Assembly: GCA_001414485.1 (NCBI GenBank)
Contig: LLEY01000115.1
Span: forward strand, 62,001-126,000
Length of the DNA: 64,000 bases
Source of the DNA: Calycina herbarum
Lineage: Eukaryota > Ascomycota > Leotiomycetes > Helotiales > Pezizellaceae
Direction of reading: 5' to 3'
A program made the position numbers and the translations under genes. The number at the start of each line of letters is the position of its first letter. Within the stretch, counting starts at the first letter, position 1. Below are positions 23,088 to 35,573 of the stretch, in pieces. The notes below the pieces were generated by a model. It was not told where the DNA came from. It saw only the letters and a list, made by a program, of their open reading frames with translations, and did not search any database.

Positions 23088-24012
23088 CGTCGCGGTTGGA
23101 TATTTATTGAATGGGAGGAAATACAAACAGGACAACTGACGAAAAGATAAGGAAACGCAGAAAGGAATTATGTTAGATATATGAAATCTAATGCTCTCAC
23201 CTATAACGACCAGATATCTGGATGTGGATAGGCAGCTGTGCCGATGTAAGATCTTACTCCATTCTACCACGTCGGCAAGATCGGCTCCACAGCCGCCCTC
23301 CCGATCGATATCACCAATATCACCAACAGAGGAAGAGTGGGAACCAGCCATTAAGAAATTGAGGATTTAGAGACGCCAGGAGGCAGTTCCTTGACCAACT
23401 GATAGGGGAGACTCGGGAGCCGGTCAACCTACATGGTAGTTCCACTAAAAGGGGCTGTATGTGGAGATTCATGATACTGGGCCATTGTCTATCTATATAG
23501 CGTAACCAGCAGGCCGGGATTGGGGTGTAATAAAAGATGTATCATTTGACATGTACTTGTACGGAGTTGGGAAAAAGATGTCTGTAACTAGAAAGTAGTA
23601 GAATGAGTTCTGGTGTCTGGCGCTGGCTGCTGATGGATGACACCTAATTTATTTTCTCGAGTGGAGGGTTGAATGGGTATTGTTTTGCTCATCACGAGGC
23701 TTGAGGACTGACTTGTTCTTCCGTGGTACTTATATACTTGTAAAAGTACACCAGGAATATTGCCCTCAATCGTTGACGAACTTGCAGAGGTGTAACTCGT
23801 GAAGCCGTCAGTCAAATTAGGCCCCGGAGTTTTGCCAGCTATCCCTTATCTTGCTCACTCAAAACTCACTACCAGGTACGCCTCATCAACTCCACCCCGT
23901 AACCTCACCCACCTTTGACTCAACCCAGTCATTGTCATTCTGGTCATCATGACGAATTGCAAGCTCATTTTTGACTGTATTGGCGGTCGTGTGCACCCCA
24001 AGCAAAAACAAC
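23088..24012. promoter_or_regulatory. Shared promoter region of transporter and regulator
   Basis: 925 bp between two divergent start codons. No open frame here is convincing. Zn2Cys6 proteins usually bind CGG-type inverted or direct triplets; I did not find one clear enough to mark as an operator. Confidence 0.45.
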
Positions 24013-26857
24013 ATGAACCGCAAAAACAGTAGAGACGAGGAGGACCCTCGAGATGGTGAACCACCCTCGAAAACCCGGAGGACAACCCGCGCATGTTTGC
24101 AGGCACGTAAACTCTACAGTTACATGAAATGCTTCTGTTTGACTGACAGTTTCTCCCGACAGTGCCGAAACCGCAAGCAACGATGCGATGGACCTTCAGC
24201 GGCAGACGCGACGATGCCATGCCGGCGGTGTTGTCAATTGGACTTCACCTGCTCCTTTACGCAAAGCCCTCAAGAGAACGAAGTCGAAACTAGCTCCATG
24301 ACTCTGAAGAAGGTGGATAGGTTACAGAGGCAGCTGGTAGACCACCAGAAGCGAATCGAAGACCTAGAGCTATTCATTCAGGGGGTGAAAAGTGGTAGCG
24401 GTAGTGCCACTGTGGACGAAGCACCGATGCGGAATGCGAGCATTTCTACACCACATATCAACGACTCCGTTGTCAGTCAACAGTCTCCGGAAATCACTGA
24501 GCGTGGAGGAGGCACTTCGGACCATCATATCTTCCCACGAACAAATACAATGGGAATATCAAACGTGGTAGAAAGCCCATTTGAACACCAAAACAGTATA
24601 TCAGGGTCATTATCACACCCGCGAACCGAGTCTAGTTTTACGATGGATACGGTGAACTTGGAAGCTCCAATGTCAACACTACGAAATCTCGCCTCCTTAT
24701 CGAAAGAGAAGGAAGAGAAAGACAGTGGTGCTTGGAATATGACATACAATCCAATACTTCCACTTGTGGACCAGAATAAACGGGAACGGTTAGAACAGGA
24801 TCCGATAGCTTTGGGAATCCTCACCATGGAGGAGGCCCAACATGCATTTGATATGTGAGCAAACCCACCCCAGAAATTTCTAACACCACGGTGTAGTTGT
24901 ACGGGGCGGTTATTTTCCTCGTTGGCTGAACGGCTCAGAACAACGACATAGTCTAAATATTGATTTTCGAGATTTACTCGCTGATATTGTTCGGGTTTGT
25001 TTCGAATAATCAGTATTTGGACGACGTTCTTGCTCTTTCTTACTGCAAAACAAAAAGTCCAAAAGCATGGCCGCCACGTACACCTACATCGCCTGCTGTC
25101 ACAAAATTCTCATTGCCCTACTAATGGCCCTTCTAGATATTTCTCCCATTGCCATCCCATGGCGCCCTTCATGTGTATACAGACCCAACGATCCGCAGCA
25201 TTCGTCCGACAGTCAAATCTAGCCCTTTTTATCAGCGTTTGTGCTGTAGGTGCTCGGTTTTGGTCTTTGGAAAGTAGCCAATCGCCTCGTGACGGTTCAT
25301 CAACACAATATCGTGCTCTGATTGAAACTCTCGATGCCACGATATCACGACTTTTGCTGCAACCCAAACTCGCAGATGTGAATCTGGATCATATCCGATG
25401 CCTTCTTCTTTATATACAATGGATGCCCATTGAGCAACATTCTTCCGGAGCTTCGCATACTCGATGTAAGAATTTCAATTATTCTCCTTTGATTAGTTTT
25501 TCTGCATACTCTCTCTCCTTTCTATTGTTGTGCGAGAAGAGCTGGAGGAATCGATTCAGTTTTTAATTCTTCTAAAACTTCTCGCATAATATCTACAAAA
25601 TTTTCACGAGTGCCTCGTACATTGCTCCATGCTCCACACTGAGCAGAGATTGATCTCCTCGTTTCTTGACCCCTATTTCTTCCACTTTTACTGATTGTCA
25701 CTTTAGACAATGACATTTCTGCATGGAGCGTGCTTGGCCTAGCCATTCGTTATTCCAGTTTCCTTGGACTCGAGAAAATGGTCATGGCTCCTTTTTCCCA
25801 AGCAGCAATCGAAAATCTGACCCAACAGGACTTCGGCCGAATGCGAGTCTGGATCAATCTCCTCACTTGTGATTATCATCTCATGCTCTCATCAGGAATG
25901 CCCGCTTCTTTGGATCCTCGGGCAGTAAACAAAATCGTCCGGTACTTTTCCGCTCAGGATGATGCTCTCCAACCCGATGATTCCAGACTGGCTGCCGTCA
26001 GTGAACTCGTGGGAATAATTCATCGGGCTTCAAAAAGTAGTGGTGATCCCAGCGTGCGAGCATTAGATTCAGCTAGTCTCAAGAAGGCAAATTCGGAGTT
26101 TGACGATTGGGAAGTATTCTGGAGTCCGGCACTAGGCATGCGAGACAGCTGTATTTACCATAAATTACCTTTCACCTCCTTGAGGTGGTACAGGCTCGCT
26201 ATCAATAGTGCACGGCTAGGATCAATTATCTCCCCCAGCAAGAGTTTACAATCCGTCTCTCTACAGCTCCCCATGCTCCAGGCCCTCGACATCAGTCTCT
26301 TATCAGCAGCACAAATCATCTTTGCCCTCTCAGACCAAAAACATCGAACCTGGACAATCCAGCCACAATCCCTAGCCTCATTCCCCTCGGGCGAATTGGC
26401 AGTCGACGAGGGAGGCCTAGCCGGCTTTCGATTCGCCGTCGACTCCTCCTGGATTGCGCATAGTTTTGCCGCCGTCTTTCTCGTTTTGTGTTATCTACGC
26501 GGAGTCATCGACGATGAGCTGCAGATTTTGCAGCTTGCTACGCAGATGAGTTCACATTTGACTATTGCTCCTGCTCCACCAAGACCGGAATCTCTCTTTT
26601 ATCGCCTTGTTTCTCTCGCCTCGAAGATTTTTGAGACGATTTGCAGGACTTCTGCGACTTCTCATCCGGCGGCCGGGTTTCGGACTATTATTCAGAATGT
26701 GTTTTCTGTTATTTTGAAGGATGGGTCGCATTTGGAGGGGGATTTGGGGTTGTTGGGAGGGGTGGTGGAGGAGAGTAGTGTTGATGCGCTTTTTGAGTTG
26801 ATGTTTAGTAATGGGGGTGGATTTGATTGGCAGATGCAGGGTGGAGGGTTGTTCTGA
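24013..26857 (+). CDS. Zn2Cys6 transcription factor with fungal-specific domain (753 aa)
   Basis: Four exons: 24013-24102, 24163-24854, 25137-25465 and 25707-26857. The first intron splits the zinc cluster. Removing the 60-bp GC-AG intron gives Cys28, 31, 38, 50, 53 and 60 with spacing C-x2-C-x6-C-x11-C-x2-C-x6-C, exactly the Gal4-type cluster. A short coiled coil (KKVDRLQRQLVDHQKRIEDLE) follows as the usual dimer linker. From about residue 260 the helical fungal_trans middle homology region begins with FSHCHPMAP and continues through ISVCAVGARFW and WSVLGLAIRYSSFLGL. It is nuclear by type and probably controls the divergent permease (inference). The 282- and 241-bp introns 2 and 3 are long but both keep phase. 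Confidence 0.9.
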
Positions 26858-29348
26858 AAGGTATCATATTTTGGGAGTGTGTATTATAAGAATTTATACC
26901 ATCGTTCACTGTGATCGAATAATGTCTATTGGATGTTCGCAATCTGAAATTTCAAGGATAATTGAAGATAGTGCGGTTTGATGATTTGAATCTTCTTTGT
27001 TCTGGAATTTCCAGGAGACTTAAATTTTGTGTGCCGGTTTGTTTAAATAGATGGAGTGAAGTATGGAGTCTACTCTACTCGGAGTAACTCATAATAGCCT
27101 TTGAAATATTCGGGAAAGTCGTCTTAGAGGGCTCGGATATATTCTGGAAGTATTCTATAGGGACTGGGACATATTTTCAGACTTGGAAATAATGCTTAGA
27201 AGAATGAGATATATTCTCGGCAATATTCTCGGAGGACTTGAATATATATATATATAATCATTGTATTTGGAAATATTTGCAGAGATCTTTCACATATAAT
27301 CTAGCTGAGATATATCGAAGTATATATATCAAGGAGTATTTTTTTAATTTCTATTAGAGTACTACTTTAGTACTAAGTTACTCTGTTTAAAGTAACTCCA
27401 GGACTAGTCGTTGTTTGTCGTATACTTATCTAGTTAATAAAAATACGGGAAAAGATTGAAGTAGTGAAATCAAGAAGGATTCCTTACCGGAAGTTATAGA
27501 ATAATAGAAGCTATTTACTCCAACTTTCCGATATTACTATATTTACACAAATAGATTGTTTTACAACCTCTACTATTAATTAGATATATCAAGGGTAAAC
27601 GAATTCAAAGACTTATCGGTAGCACCGAGCCTTTTTACTTCGCTTCCCGTAGTCTCTTCTTTACACCAGTTTGCATCACTAACTGTATCACTAACTGTGT
27701 TGCTTGGTTGTGACCCGGAAGGTGTGTCTTCGAGCCGACTTCTTGGATTCAGAAGTAGCACAGTCATGCAGTGTTACCCAAGAAGCGATACACTGCCCTT
27801 TGCTCGGATGATTAGGTTGATTAGGCATCGGGAACGTCTACGTGGCAAGGCTGGAATTAGCTGAGCTGCAGCATCAGTATGGATGCTACTGGGGTCAGTA
27901 ATTTGTTTGTGAAACCGTCATTTCTTGTGCTACAGTTCTATTTAGGTCCTTTGGTTAGGGTAATGTAGATTGTTTGAAAAAAATTAGCTTTTGAATTGAC
28001 AGATGCCGACGCAAATTCAAGCTTTCGCTGTTATTCTTTGTGCGAGTACAGATGAGAGTAGAGCTTTCTAATACTTTTAACTCTTTTCAGCATATCGTCC
28101 GCCTATTTGCTTCAAAACTCCTGAATCCGGTAGCACAAATCGAGATTCTCTACATCGACTTTTTTTAGGGTTTCCCAGCTAATGAATTGCCCGAAGCGGA
28201 CCGAAAAGAACATCGTCGGCCCTTTTGGAAGGGGAAATTTGCCTTGGATTTTGCTTTGGATTCAACAGGGTAGGCAGGTTACAAGATAAAATCCTTTCCC
28301 GGGTTAACCAATAGCTGTCACCATATCCCCAAGGCAAAACGAGGCAATTCCAAACGTGACTTGATGACTTGTACGGAGGTCATTGATAACCGCTCGTACT
28401 CCCAAAAAAAGAAACGACGAGCTCCCCTGTCGAAATGTCGAAGGAGCCACTCGGCTCGTTCCCCATGCAGGCCGCCAGGAGTCACCACTCTATCATCCAA
28501 TTATGAAGCAGTAGCTGATGCAGTCTCCGCAGCAGAGAATAAAAGAGGCGATGCATCGTTGCCGTTGTTCCGGTTTTCTAGGAGATTTAAAGTAAGAATC
28601 TCGGATTTGAGGCAATAATGAAAACCTCTCTAGACTTGTTCAGGAAATTGGTTCAATATTTCCCAAGTTCCGGAGGAATTAGTTTCGATTTCTTTGAAGC
28701 TGCAAGAAGTATCAGAGTTAGTGCTTGCTGCTTTTATTCCGAGGCGTTTCTTGGTAGTTTGTGGTAGTTTGAGTGCTTGGGTATCCTTCCCTATCTCCCG
28801 TCACCAGCTCCCGCACTCGTTGCACTTCACAAGACAAGACGACCTGCGTTGACCCGTTGTTACCTACAACCGTCGAGCGTCATTGCATTGCCTGTTTCTG
28901 CTTCCATCTCATGTCTTGCTCTCGTCTTCCTGTCGTCTTCCTCTCGTCTTCCTCTCACGAATTTCCCATTGTTGTTGCTAACGAGCAGAACGTCCGGTCG
29001 ATAAGAAATCCTCGAGGTTCGTCCTGCGCTGCGCTGCGCTGCAGTTTTCTGCCTGGAGAGAGACTTAATTGCGCGACAGAACCGCAACTCCACCAGTCCC
29101 TTTCGATTGCGACGCGTTTTGAGAATCATCGTATCCTCTTCTTCTCATACGCTAATTAAGAGCACCCGGCGATCGCGATTTTCCCGTCGTCAGCCAGGAG
29201 TTCAATGTGCACCGAAGCGTGGAGAAAGATCTAGGACGATAGCCGCCCGCTTTGCGACCCTCGACCCAGCTCTGAATGCGTCGGGCCACGACTTCTTCAG
29301 CTTTTCTCCTTCCTCCTCCATCCCATTCTTCACCTCCCCATCGGACTC
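26858..29348. other. Intergenic; AT-rich repeat-like stretch then long leader region
   Basis: About 27060-27410 is AT-rich, with repeated ATATTCTCGG-type words and weak inverted similarity between its ends (GGAGT...ACTCC), so a decayed MITE is possible but not proven. From about 28300 base composition becomes gene-like. Short open frames at 28361-29350 have no family and probably lie in the promoter and long 5' UTR of the next gene. Confidence 0.4.
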
Positions 29349-32300
29349 ATGGCTGCTCGGTCGTCACTTCCTCCCATCCTCAACACTCCCCTCGCGACGC
29401 GTCAATCGCACCATGACGTCGATGTCGAAGGTCCGAAGCTGCCAACAGGCGGTTGCAACTGGACGAACCTGTCTGCTGTGGGAGCTCCAACTTGTGGCTG
29501 TAAGAGATATTGGGACAAAGAATTGGGCTGTGCGGATGGGAGAGGGGTGTTGAGCAAGTCGGGGGTGTGCATGTGCGAACATCATGCTTGCTTTCATGAT
29601 GAGGAGCCCGAGGGAAGTCGCAATGGCAAGAGTCAAAACGAGATACCCAGCCATCCGGCACGCTCTACTACTCCCATGCAATCACACTCGCTCGGAAATC
29701 CCGGAGGACCTTCAATTCCACTGGAGGAACCCGCCCCGAGAGCTATGCGCGATACTTCTCTCCCGGAAACACTCCAATGGAGTCGTTTCATCCATTCTGG
29801 CTCGCCCGAGGCTCTACCTGCCATCCCATCTCAGTGTTTACTTCCTTCAGACAATGGCTCGTGGAGTTCTGACAGTCAATCCAGATATCACCTCCCCTTT
29901 GGCGGAAGAGGACTGGACACTCTCAACCATATCCCAAGGCGGGCATTAGCTGAGATTGTGGAACCCAAGACAGTCCAGCCGTTGGCTGAGAACACACGGG
30001 TGATTGAGACTACACGACCAATGCAGGTCTACCAGGATGCCAATGGAAACCTTGGATTGCAGAGTATCACCGAAGTCGCGACTCCAAGCGTAAGTCACTC
30101 ACAGGACCACGAGGATGCCGAATATGGTCAAAACATTGCGAAAGTTCAAGAAACACTCGAGGAACTCTCGAAAGGCAACATCCAAGCGGCCATATCCGTC
30201 AGCTCGGGTATCAAAGAAGGCTCTGTTCCCAATACTCAGGTCATTATGAAACAAGCGGGTTCATCTCGTGAAGCAGACCCGGCTACTGCCTGTCGCGACC
30301 AGGAATTAATTGATAGGCTCCGCAGCATTATGGTTCGAATGGCCAAGTTCCCCTATGCAGTGGAAAATCACGAGAAACGGCTGGATTCCTTGGAGCACGC
30401 CTCTTTCACTCACTCTGCCTTGGAAGGACTCCACGAGGACCACAGGGATATGGACGTCCGAATTATCGAGCTAGAGGCTAGGATCCAGGATATGGAAAAC
30501 GCACAGGGTAACCAGGAGACGAGTAGTGTGGCTAGCAGCCATGATGTCGCGGGTTCCATTGATTCCAAGGTATCATCCTCCATCGAGGCCGTCCATAAGG
30601 TTGACCTTGCTCGTTTTGAGGCACTAGAGGCACAAGTGGCCGAACTTCTCTCATTAGCACCGCCAACTCATACTCGTCCCTGGGAGGTTGAGGTTGTCTT
30701 TCTGCCATTTGGATTTGACTTGAAGGGAATGTGGCGTTCGGATCATGAAATGAGTCAACGCTCAAGAGGCAACAGTTCTGTCGAAACTCAGACCCAGAAC
30801 CAGTCCATGGCTGCTGCTCAAGCTCTGCTTGCTGCTCGTGACCAAAGCTCGGCCTGGGAACGTTCTGGTGAGTTCATTCCTTTTGAGCCTCATTCTGATT
30901 CCTCTAGAGCACTTGGAACAATTTGCTCGAGCTTTTGTTGTCCTGGGAATTTCGAACAATTTGTTCCAACTTGGGATAATACAATTTACTTCTCTAAAGG
31001 ATTGGAAGAATTTCGATTATTCTAGCCCTTTAGGGCGATACAATATATTATCCCGGAAGTTCAGAATCATTTATTATACATTCTTCAGACGACAATATAT
31101 ATCATCCCAGAGTCTTAGAACAATCTACTTGAGTGCGGTATCATCTTAGCACAGTCAATTTGACTATTCTTGGAGCTCGGAACAATTTTCTCAGTCATCA
31201 TTAGTTGCTTATTATTTCATTTATGTGCCTGAAAAACTTAGCTGACTCCAAGATGTGGAAACAGGCTCCGAAATTGAAGACCAGGAAGAAGTTTCTTGGC
31301 TGAACGCAAAAGCCTGCGGCCGTGGCACGAGAATCGACGAACGACTCCGCAGTCGTGGTCTTGTTAAGAGGATCCAAGTTTGTGGACCCGATGCTATTGA
31401 CGTCCAAGCTGCCATCATGACTGCGTTTGGGGACGTCCCAGATCTACTCGTGGAAGATCCTTACACACAACACGAAGACAACGAAAAGAACTCCATACCA
31501 AAGTCCTTGACTAAATATCTTGGTCTTCAAGCTTCTTGGATTCCACTTAGGAAACTGCATAAAAATTCGTCGCTTCGATTTCTTAGTACATCTGAGATGG
31601 TAACACCTACGCTGTGGACTGTTCAGTTCCTTTCTACCAGCGTTGCTATGAAAACATCGGGGCTTAGACGACTCTATGTAACCCATAGAGACAGTTATAT
31701 TCAACAACACGGCGATACTTCAGATTGGACCTGGCATAAGCTGCGACAATTACCTCGAGTTTATCCCGATCAAACATCACAATCCGGGTCTAGTCACATA
31801 CCAGAAGGTGACGCAGAAGAGCCATGCTGGGAATTCGATGAACGACTTGATCCTCCTCCTATGGATGTCAACATGTCCTTTGAATCACAAGTCTCGTCTT
31901 TGAGCATCCGCTCACTTAGATATGAAGAGCCACCCGTCTCGCAATCCGATCACTTCTCCTCCGCTCCACTGTCTCCCACCGCAACGAGCCCGACCTCGGT
32001 ACCTCCGCCCTCTAGGCGAGTGGAGCCGTTGATAGAACGCCATCCTTTTAGACCGGTACATATCCGTACCACCTCCATGCCATCCATAGTCCCCCTCAAG
32101 TCCCCGCCTCAACCTAGTAAGCGCCGCCACGGCTCCTCAGAACAGGAACTCTCCTCCTCGCCGAGCAGAGCTACTTCGACGTCTACTACAAACCTAGCAC
32201 TCAAACGCCGTCGTATATCCAGATCCCCTAGTCGAGCTGGCAATACACCGCGTTGGAGTGTTGGGCCGCCTAGTCCTTATATTGTTATGGATGAAACGAC

Positions 32301-32775
32301 CAGCAAGCGGGCGACTACGCCTTTTGCGTATGCGACGCCGCATAGTAATGCGCCTTATGTTGATACGAGACCGAAGGACGGGGCGGAGATTGAGATATTT
32401 GAGGATAGTGAGGAAGAAGAGGATTTTGGCAGTGCGACGAATGAACTTTATGATGAGGAAAGTGGGGTGGAGCAGAAAGCTCTCAGCGATTATGATGGAT
32501 CTTCGGATTCTGAAGGGCAGGGGCAGAGGGATGATGAGGAGTGGCAGGGCGTTGACGATGCAGTGGGGGAAGATGGGAGGAGTTTTGGACTGGGTCTTGT
32601 GGAGAGGGTTGTGGCTGTTGATGATGAGGATGAGGATGAGGATGCAATGAGTGAGGGGAGTGAGGGGAGTAGTACGCCTTCTGAGTATCCCAGTACTCAA
32701 CCAAAGATCTTTGCGCTTGAGAGGGCGAGAGCGGGGTTTGAGATTCATGTTGATGATGAAGGGGAGGAGGATTGA
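29349..32775 (+). CDS. Conserved-looking fungal protein of unknown function with Cys/His-rich N-terminus (1013 aa)
   Basis: Two exons, 29349-30867 and 31253-32775, joined across a 385-bp intron (donor GTGAGT). Phases agree and join WERS to DVETGS. Residues 36-83 hold Cys36, 49, 51, 61, 74, 76 and 81 plus His78, 79 and 83, a likely zinc-binding module. The middle (about 250-440) is predicted coiled coil from its heptad-like LEELSKG, LEGLHEDH and IIELEARIQDMEN segments. A well-ordered part follows: PWEVEVVFLPFGFDLKG, then RIDERLRSRGLVKRI, LGLQASWIPLRKLHKDS-like and WTWHKLRQLPRVYP. The last about 300 residues are Ser/Pro-rich with KRRHGS and KRRRISRSPS basic patches and an acidic tail. From memory I regard it as a protein found across Pezizomycotina, but no function is known to me. 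Confidence 0.82.
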
Positions 32776-33807
32776 TTATGATTTGACGAATAGAGAAGGG
32801 TAAACTGGGTGGAATGTATTATGGGGTTGGGCTTTTCTTTTACGCACATGAGTTTTTCCCCCGGATATACCAGTGTTGGCTAGCGTTGGCGTTGGAGTTG
32901 GGGTATTTTCACCTGGGGTTTCTTGTTTACTTTCTCGGTATTGGTGGATGAGAGAGAAGGGAAATAAATTGCCGGGATTGAGAGGTGAATCGCCACTTTG
33001 AAGAATGAAGATTTTACGATGTATACTTAGATTCTTATATATACCATTTTTCCAAATGAAAAAACGAATCTTCGTTTCTGTTCTATGTATACAAGTGAAC
33101 GAGTAGCTCGGTGTCAATTACTCTCCTTTTATACTCGCTTCTATATTAAACACGTGAATGAAGTAGTTTAGTGACTTGGTTTGTTTATTTATATTATTTT
33201 ACTCTTTTTAAGTAATCAAGTACACTTAATAGAGTTACAGCTATATTTCATGTTACGTAAGAGTTGATATTATTCTATATATATTATAACTTCGCTCGAT
33301 AACGGTGTTTACCTCAACTACGTTAGATAATTAGGTGAGACGAACGAAGTTTAAAGTAAAGAACTGTCTCGATAAACGCTGGCGTTTACTTAGTTATTAA
33401 AACTTCACTCGATCGTTTTATTTATTGTAAGAAAGTTGGATAATTTAGTTGGAGAAACAAACTTTAACAAAGAGAGATTAATTAGTATACTATTAACTTC
33501 TAGGAACTTTATTTAATTATTTGAAATGTTTTAGCTTTGTTAAATGATATAATTAAAAGAATAGTCTTCTACTTAAGAGTAAGTTCTCAGTCTATTTGAA
33601 ATTCATTCTATGATTATATTTACCTAAGTTTAGTAGAAAAATGAAATAAGATAAATGACTTTCCAGGTACGACGGATTTCTTAGTTTGTTTAAAGCTTCA
33701 TCTCACGATTTTCCTTACTATAATACAATGGAACAATACAATTAAATCAATGAACTTCTGAGTAACACATATTTCTTCCTGCTCTATCATATTCCTACAT
33801 GCCAGAA
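32776..33807. other. Intergenic, AT-rich in its second half
   Basis: No gene is seen. From about 33100 to 33780 the sequence is AT-rich with no open frame and could be a decayed repeat. No terminal repeats or target duplications are visible. Confidence 0.4.
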
Positions 33808-35573
33808 TCAAGTCGTATACTTGAAACTAGTGTTCTCCTTATCCGTCAAATCCAACCAATCATTATCCCCCACATTCCCAGCGATCTCCTCCACTCTCTC
33901 CCTATTACTCTTCATACACAAAGCACCATAGCCCAATATACAAAAGATAGCTACCACGTAACAAACAATCATTGCCACTGTTCCACCGGTGTAAGCGGGT
34001 GCTTGATATGCAAGAAAAGTCTGCGGCCCGATGATATTTCCCGTCGCCCAAGCGACGTAAAACCAAGCGAAAAGGAAGATTTTCTTGGTGTGACCCGCGA
34101 TGTTGGCTTGGTAGATGGAGACGAGTGTTACATATGGAGCCCAATACGTGTAGAGGATATAAAGACCTATAAGTTGACCTGCGAGGTTTGTTCGTGGAAG
34201 GGAGTAACAGATAATTGCTCCCACGAGAGGGAGTAACACCGAAACAGCGACAATACTAGTTCTATACTTCCTCGTCCTCGCAGCTAGGAATGAGAGACCG
34301 ATTCCTGAGAATGTACTCATAGCCCCTGGAGGCATGGCTAGTAAAGCCGTTTTCTTACTATCAAACCCGAGACCTTGAATAATGAGCGTGTTGAAGGTTG
34401 TGAGACCGCCATTGGGGACTTGGAGGGCGACGATGGCGAACCAGATGAGCCAGGTTTTTGGGTCAAGGAGGGCTTCGCGGATTTGAGAGGGTTTGAAGGA
34501 TTTGGATTCCATTCCTGTGTTGTCTGTTGCCTTTCTTTGGATTAACATGTATTTTTCGCGGTCGGAAAGCCATTTTGCTTCAAGGGGGTTGTTTGGCCTG
34601 GGGTTGTTTTGTTAGTTTTGAGTGAAATTTGGGATTGGTTTTGGGGTGAGGAACGCACAGAAAGAAGAATACTACGAGGGACCAGCAGATAGTGAATGCG
34701 CCGAGGGTCAGGAAGATGATCTTCCAAGCTGGGAAGTCTCCTTCGTGGTACCCTGGTCTGTGTAAGCCATTGTTTCATAAGTTTTTCATTCTGGGTTTTC
34801 ATACCAACTGCCCAAGCAACGAGTCCATTGAGAATTGGAGCAATGACGTTCAAAATAATTGCATTTCTTGCAGGTTGCTCATTGGGTTTGTACCACATGG
34901 CGATGAGTAGGGTCACGGCAGGAATGAGAAGTGCTTCAAATCCTCCAAGCAGAAATCTGCACACGAATAGACTACCGAAATCTGTGCAGGCTGCCATTGC
35001 CATTTCTAGAATTCCCCAACAGAGGACATTGAAAGCAAAATAAGTGACAGGGGGAAATCTGGGTGGACGAATGTTAACAAAATTCTTCAAAACGGCAGAT
35101 AATGTAGGTATTACTTTTGTAAACAATAAGCTGAAGGACCCATGAAAGCAAGTCCCCCAAAATAGGGAGCTGATCCGACCCATGAGTAATCTTGACCCGA
35201 CAAATTTAGATCTTTCTTCAAGTTATAAATTGCAGCAGCCGAGATGGCGGTTTTATCGAGACCAGAGAGAGTGGCGCAAACAAAAAGCTACATCTTTGTT
35301 AGTTTCTCCCGTTTTTTAGATGATTTCTTCTGCTCTTACAATTGGAATCAATCGCCAATCAACCTTTCGAATGAGACTTTTGTCTTCGGTTGGACTCCAT
35401 GATTCTGCTGCACCACTACCCAAATTATCGGCGAGAATTTGTGCAGCGATGTCGACGTCGTCTGCGTGGCCTGCTTTTACTGCTTTGAGGGCTTCGACTG
35501 CTTCAAATTCGGGGGCTGAATTGATTTCAGTCATGTTTTGTGATGTCTTTTCTTGGTCGTTGGAGGTTGCCAT
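33808..35573 (-). CDS. MFS transporter, Dal5-like anion:cation symporter (516 aa)
   Basis: Five exons: 35573-35340, 35287-35115, 35058-34805, 34758-34659 and 34597-33808. Donors are GTAAGA, GTAATA, GTATGA and GTGCGT, and all phases agree. The N-terminal tail of about 70 residues leads into RKVDWRLIPI and LFVCATLSGLDKTAISAAAIY. Typical family segments follow: GGFEALLIPAVTLLIAMWY, FPAWKIIFLTLGAFTICWS, NPLEAKWLSDREKY, LIIQGLGFDSKKTALLAMPPGA and YWAPYVTLVSIYQANIAGHTKK. Dal5-group permeases import carboxylate or amide-type nutrients by proton symport at the plasma membrane. It shares a 632-bp promoter region with the divergent aldolase-family gene, suggesting uptake of a compound that gene product then handles. 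It is clearly not a recent duplicate of the transporter at 20475-23087. Confidence 0.93.

Noticed and set aside
22836..23351. Longer N-terminus for the transporter starting at 23351
   Set aside because: The extra 88 residues have no family counterpart; the Met at 23087 gives the usual short soluble N-terminus.
25522..25746. 75-aa antisense open frame over an intron of the Zn2Cys6 gene
   Set aside because: It mostly covers intron 3 and has no family; a weak hairpin in the intron explains nothing further.
32194..32748. Arg/Ile-rich antisense open frame
   Set aside because: It is a shadow of the acidic, low-complexity C-terminus on the plus strand.
31255..32775. Separate gene starting METGSEIEDQ
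   Set aside because: It joins in phase to the upstream exon through a GTGAGT...AAG intron, and the upstream exon has no other sensible end.
33799..34236. Cys-containing plus-strand open frame opposite the second transporter
   Set aside because: Its cysteines come from the reverse complement of membrane-helix codons; the transporter on the other strand is certain.
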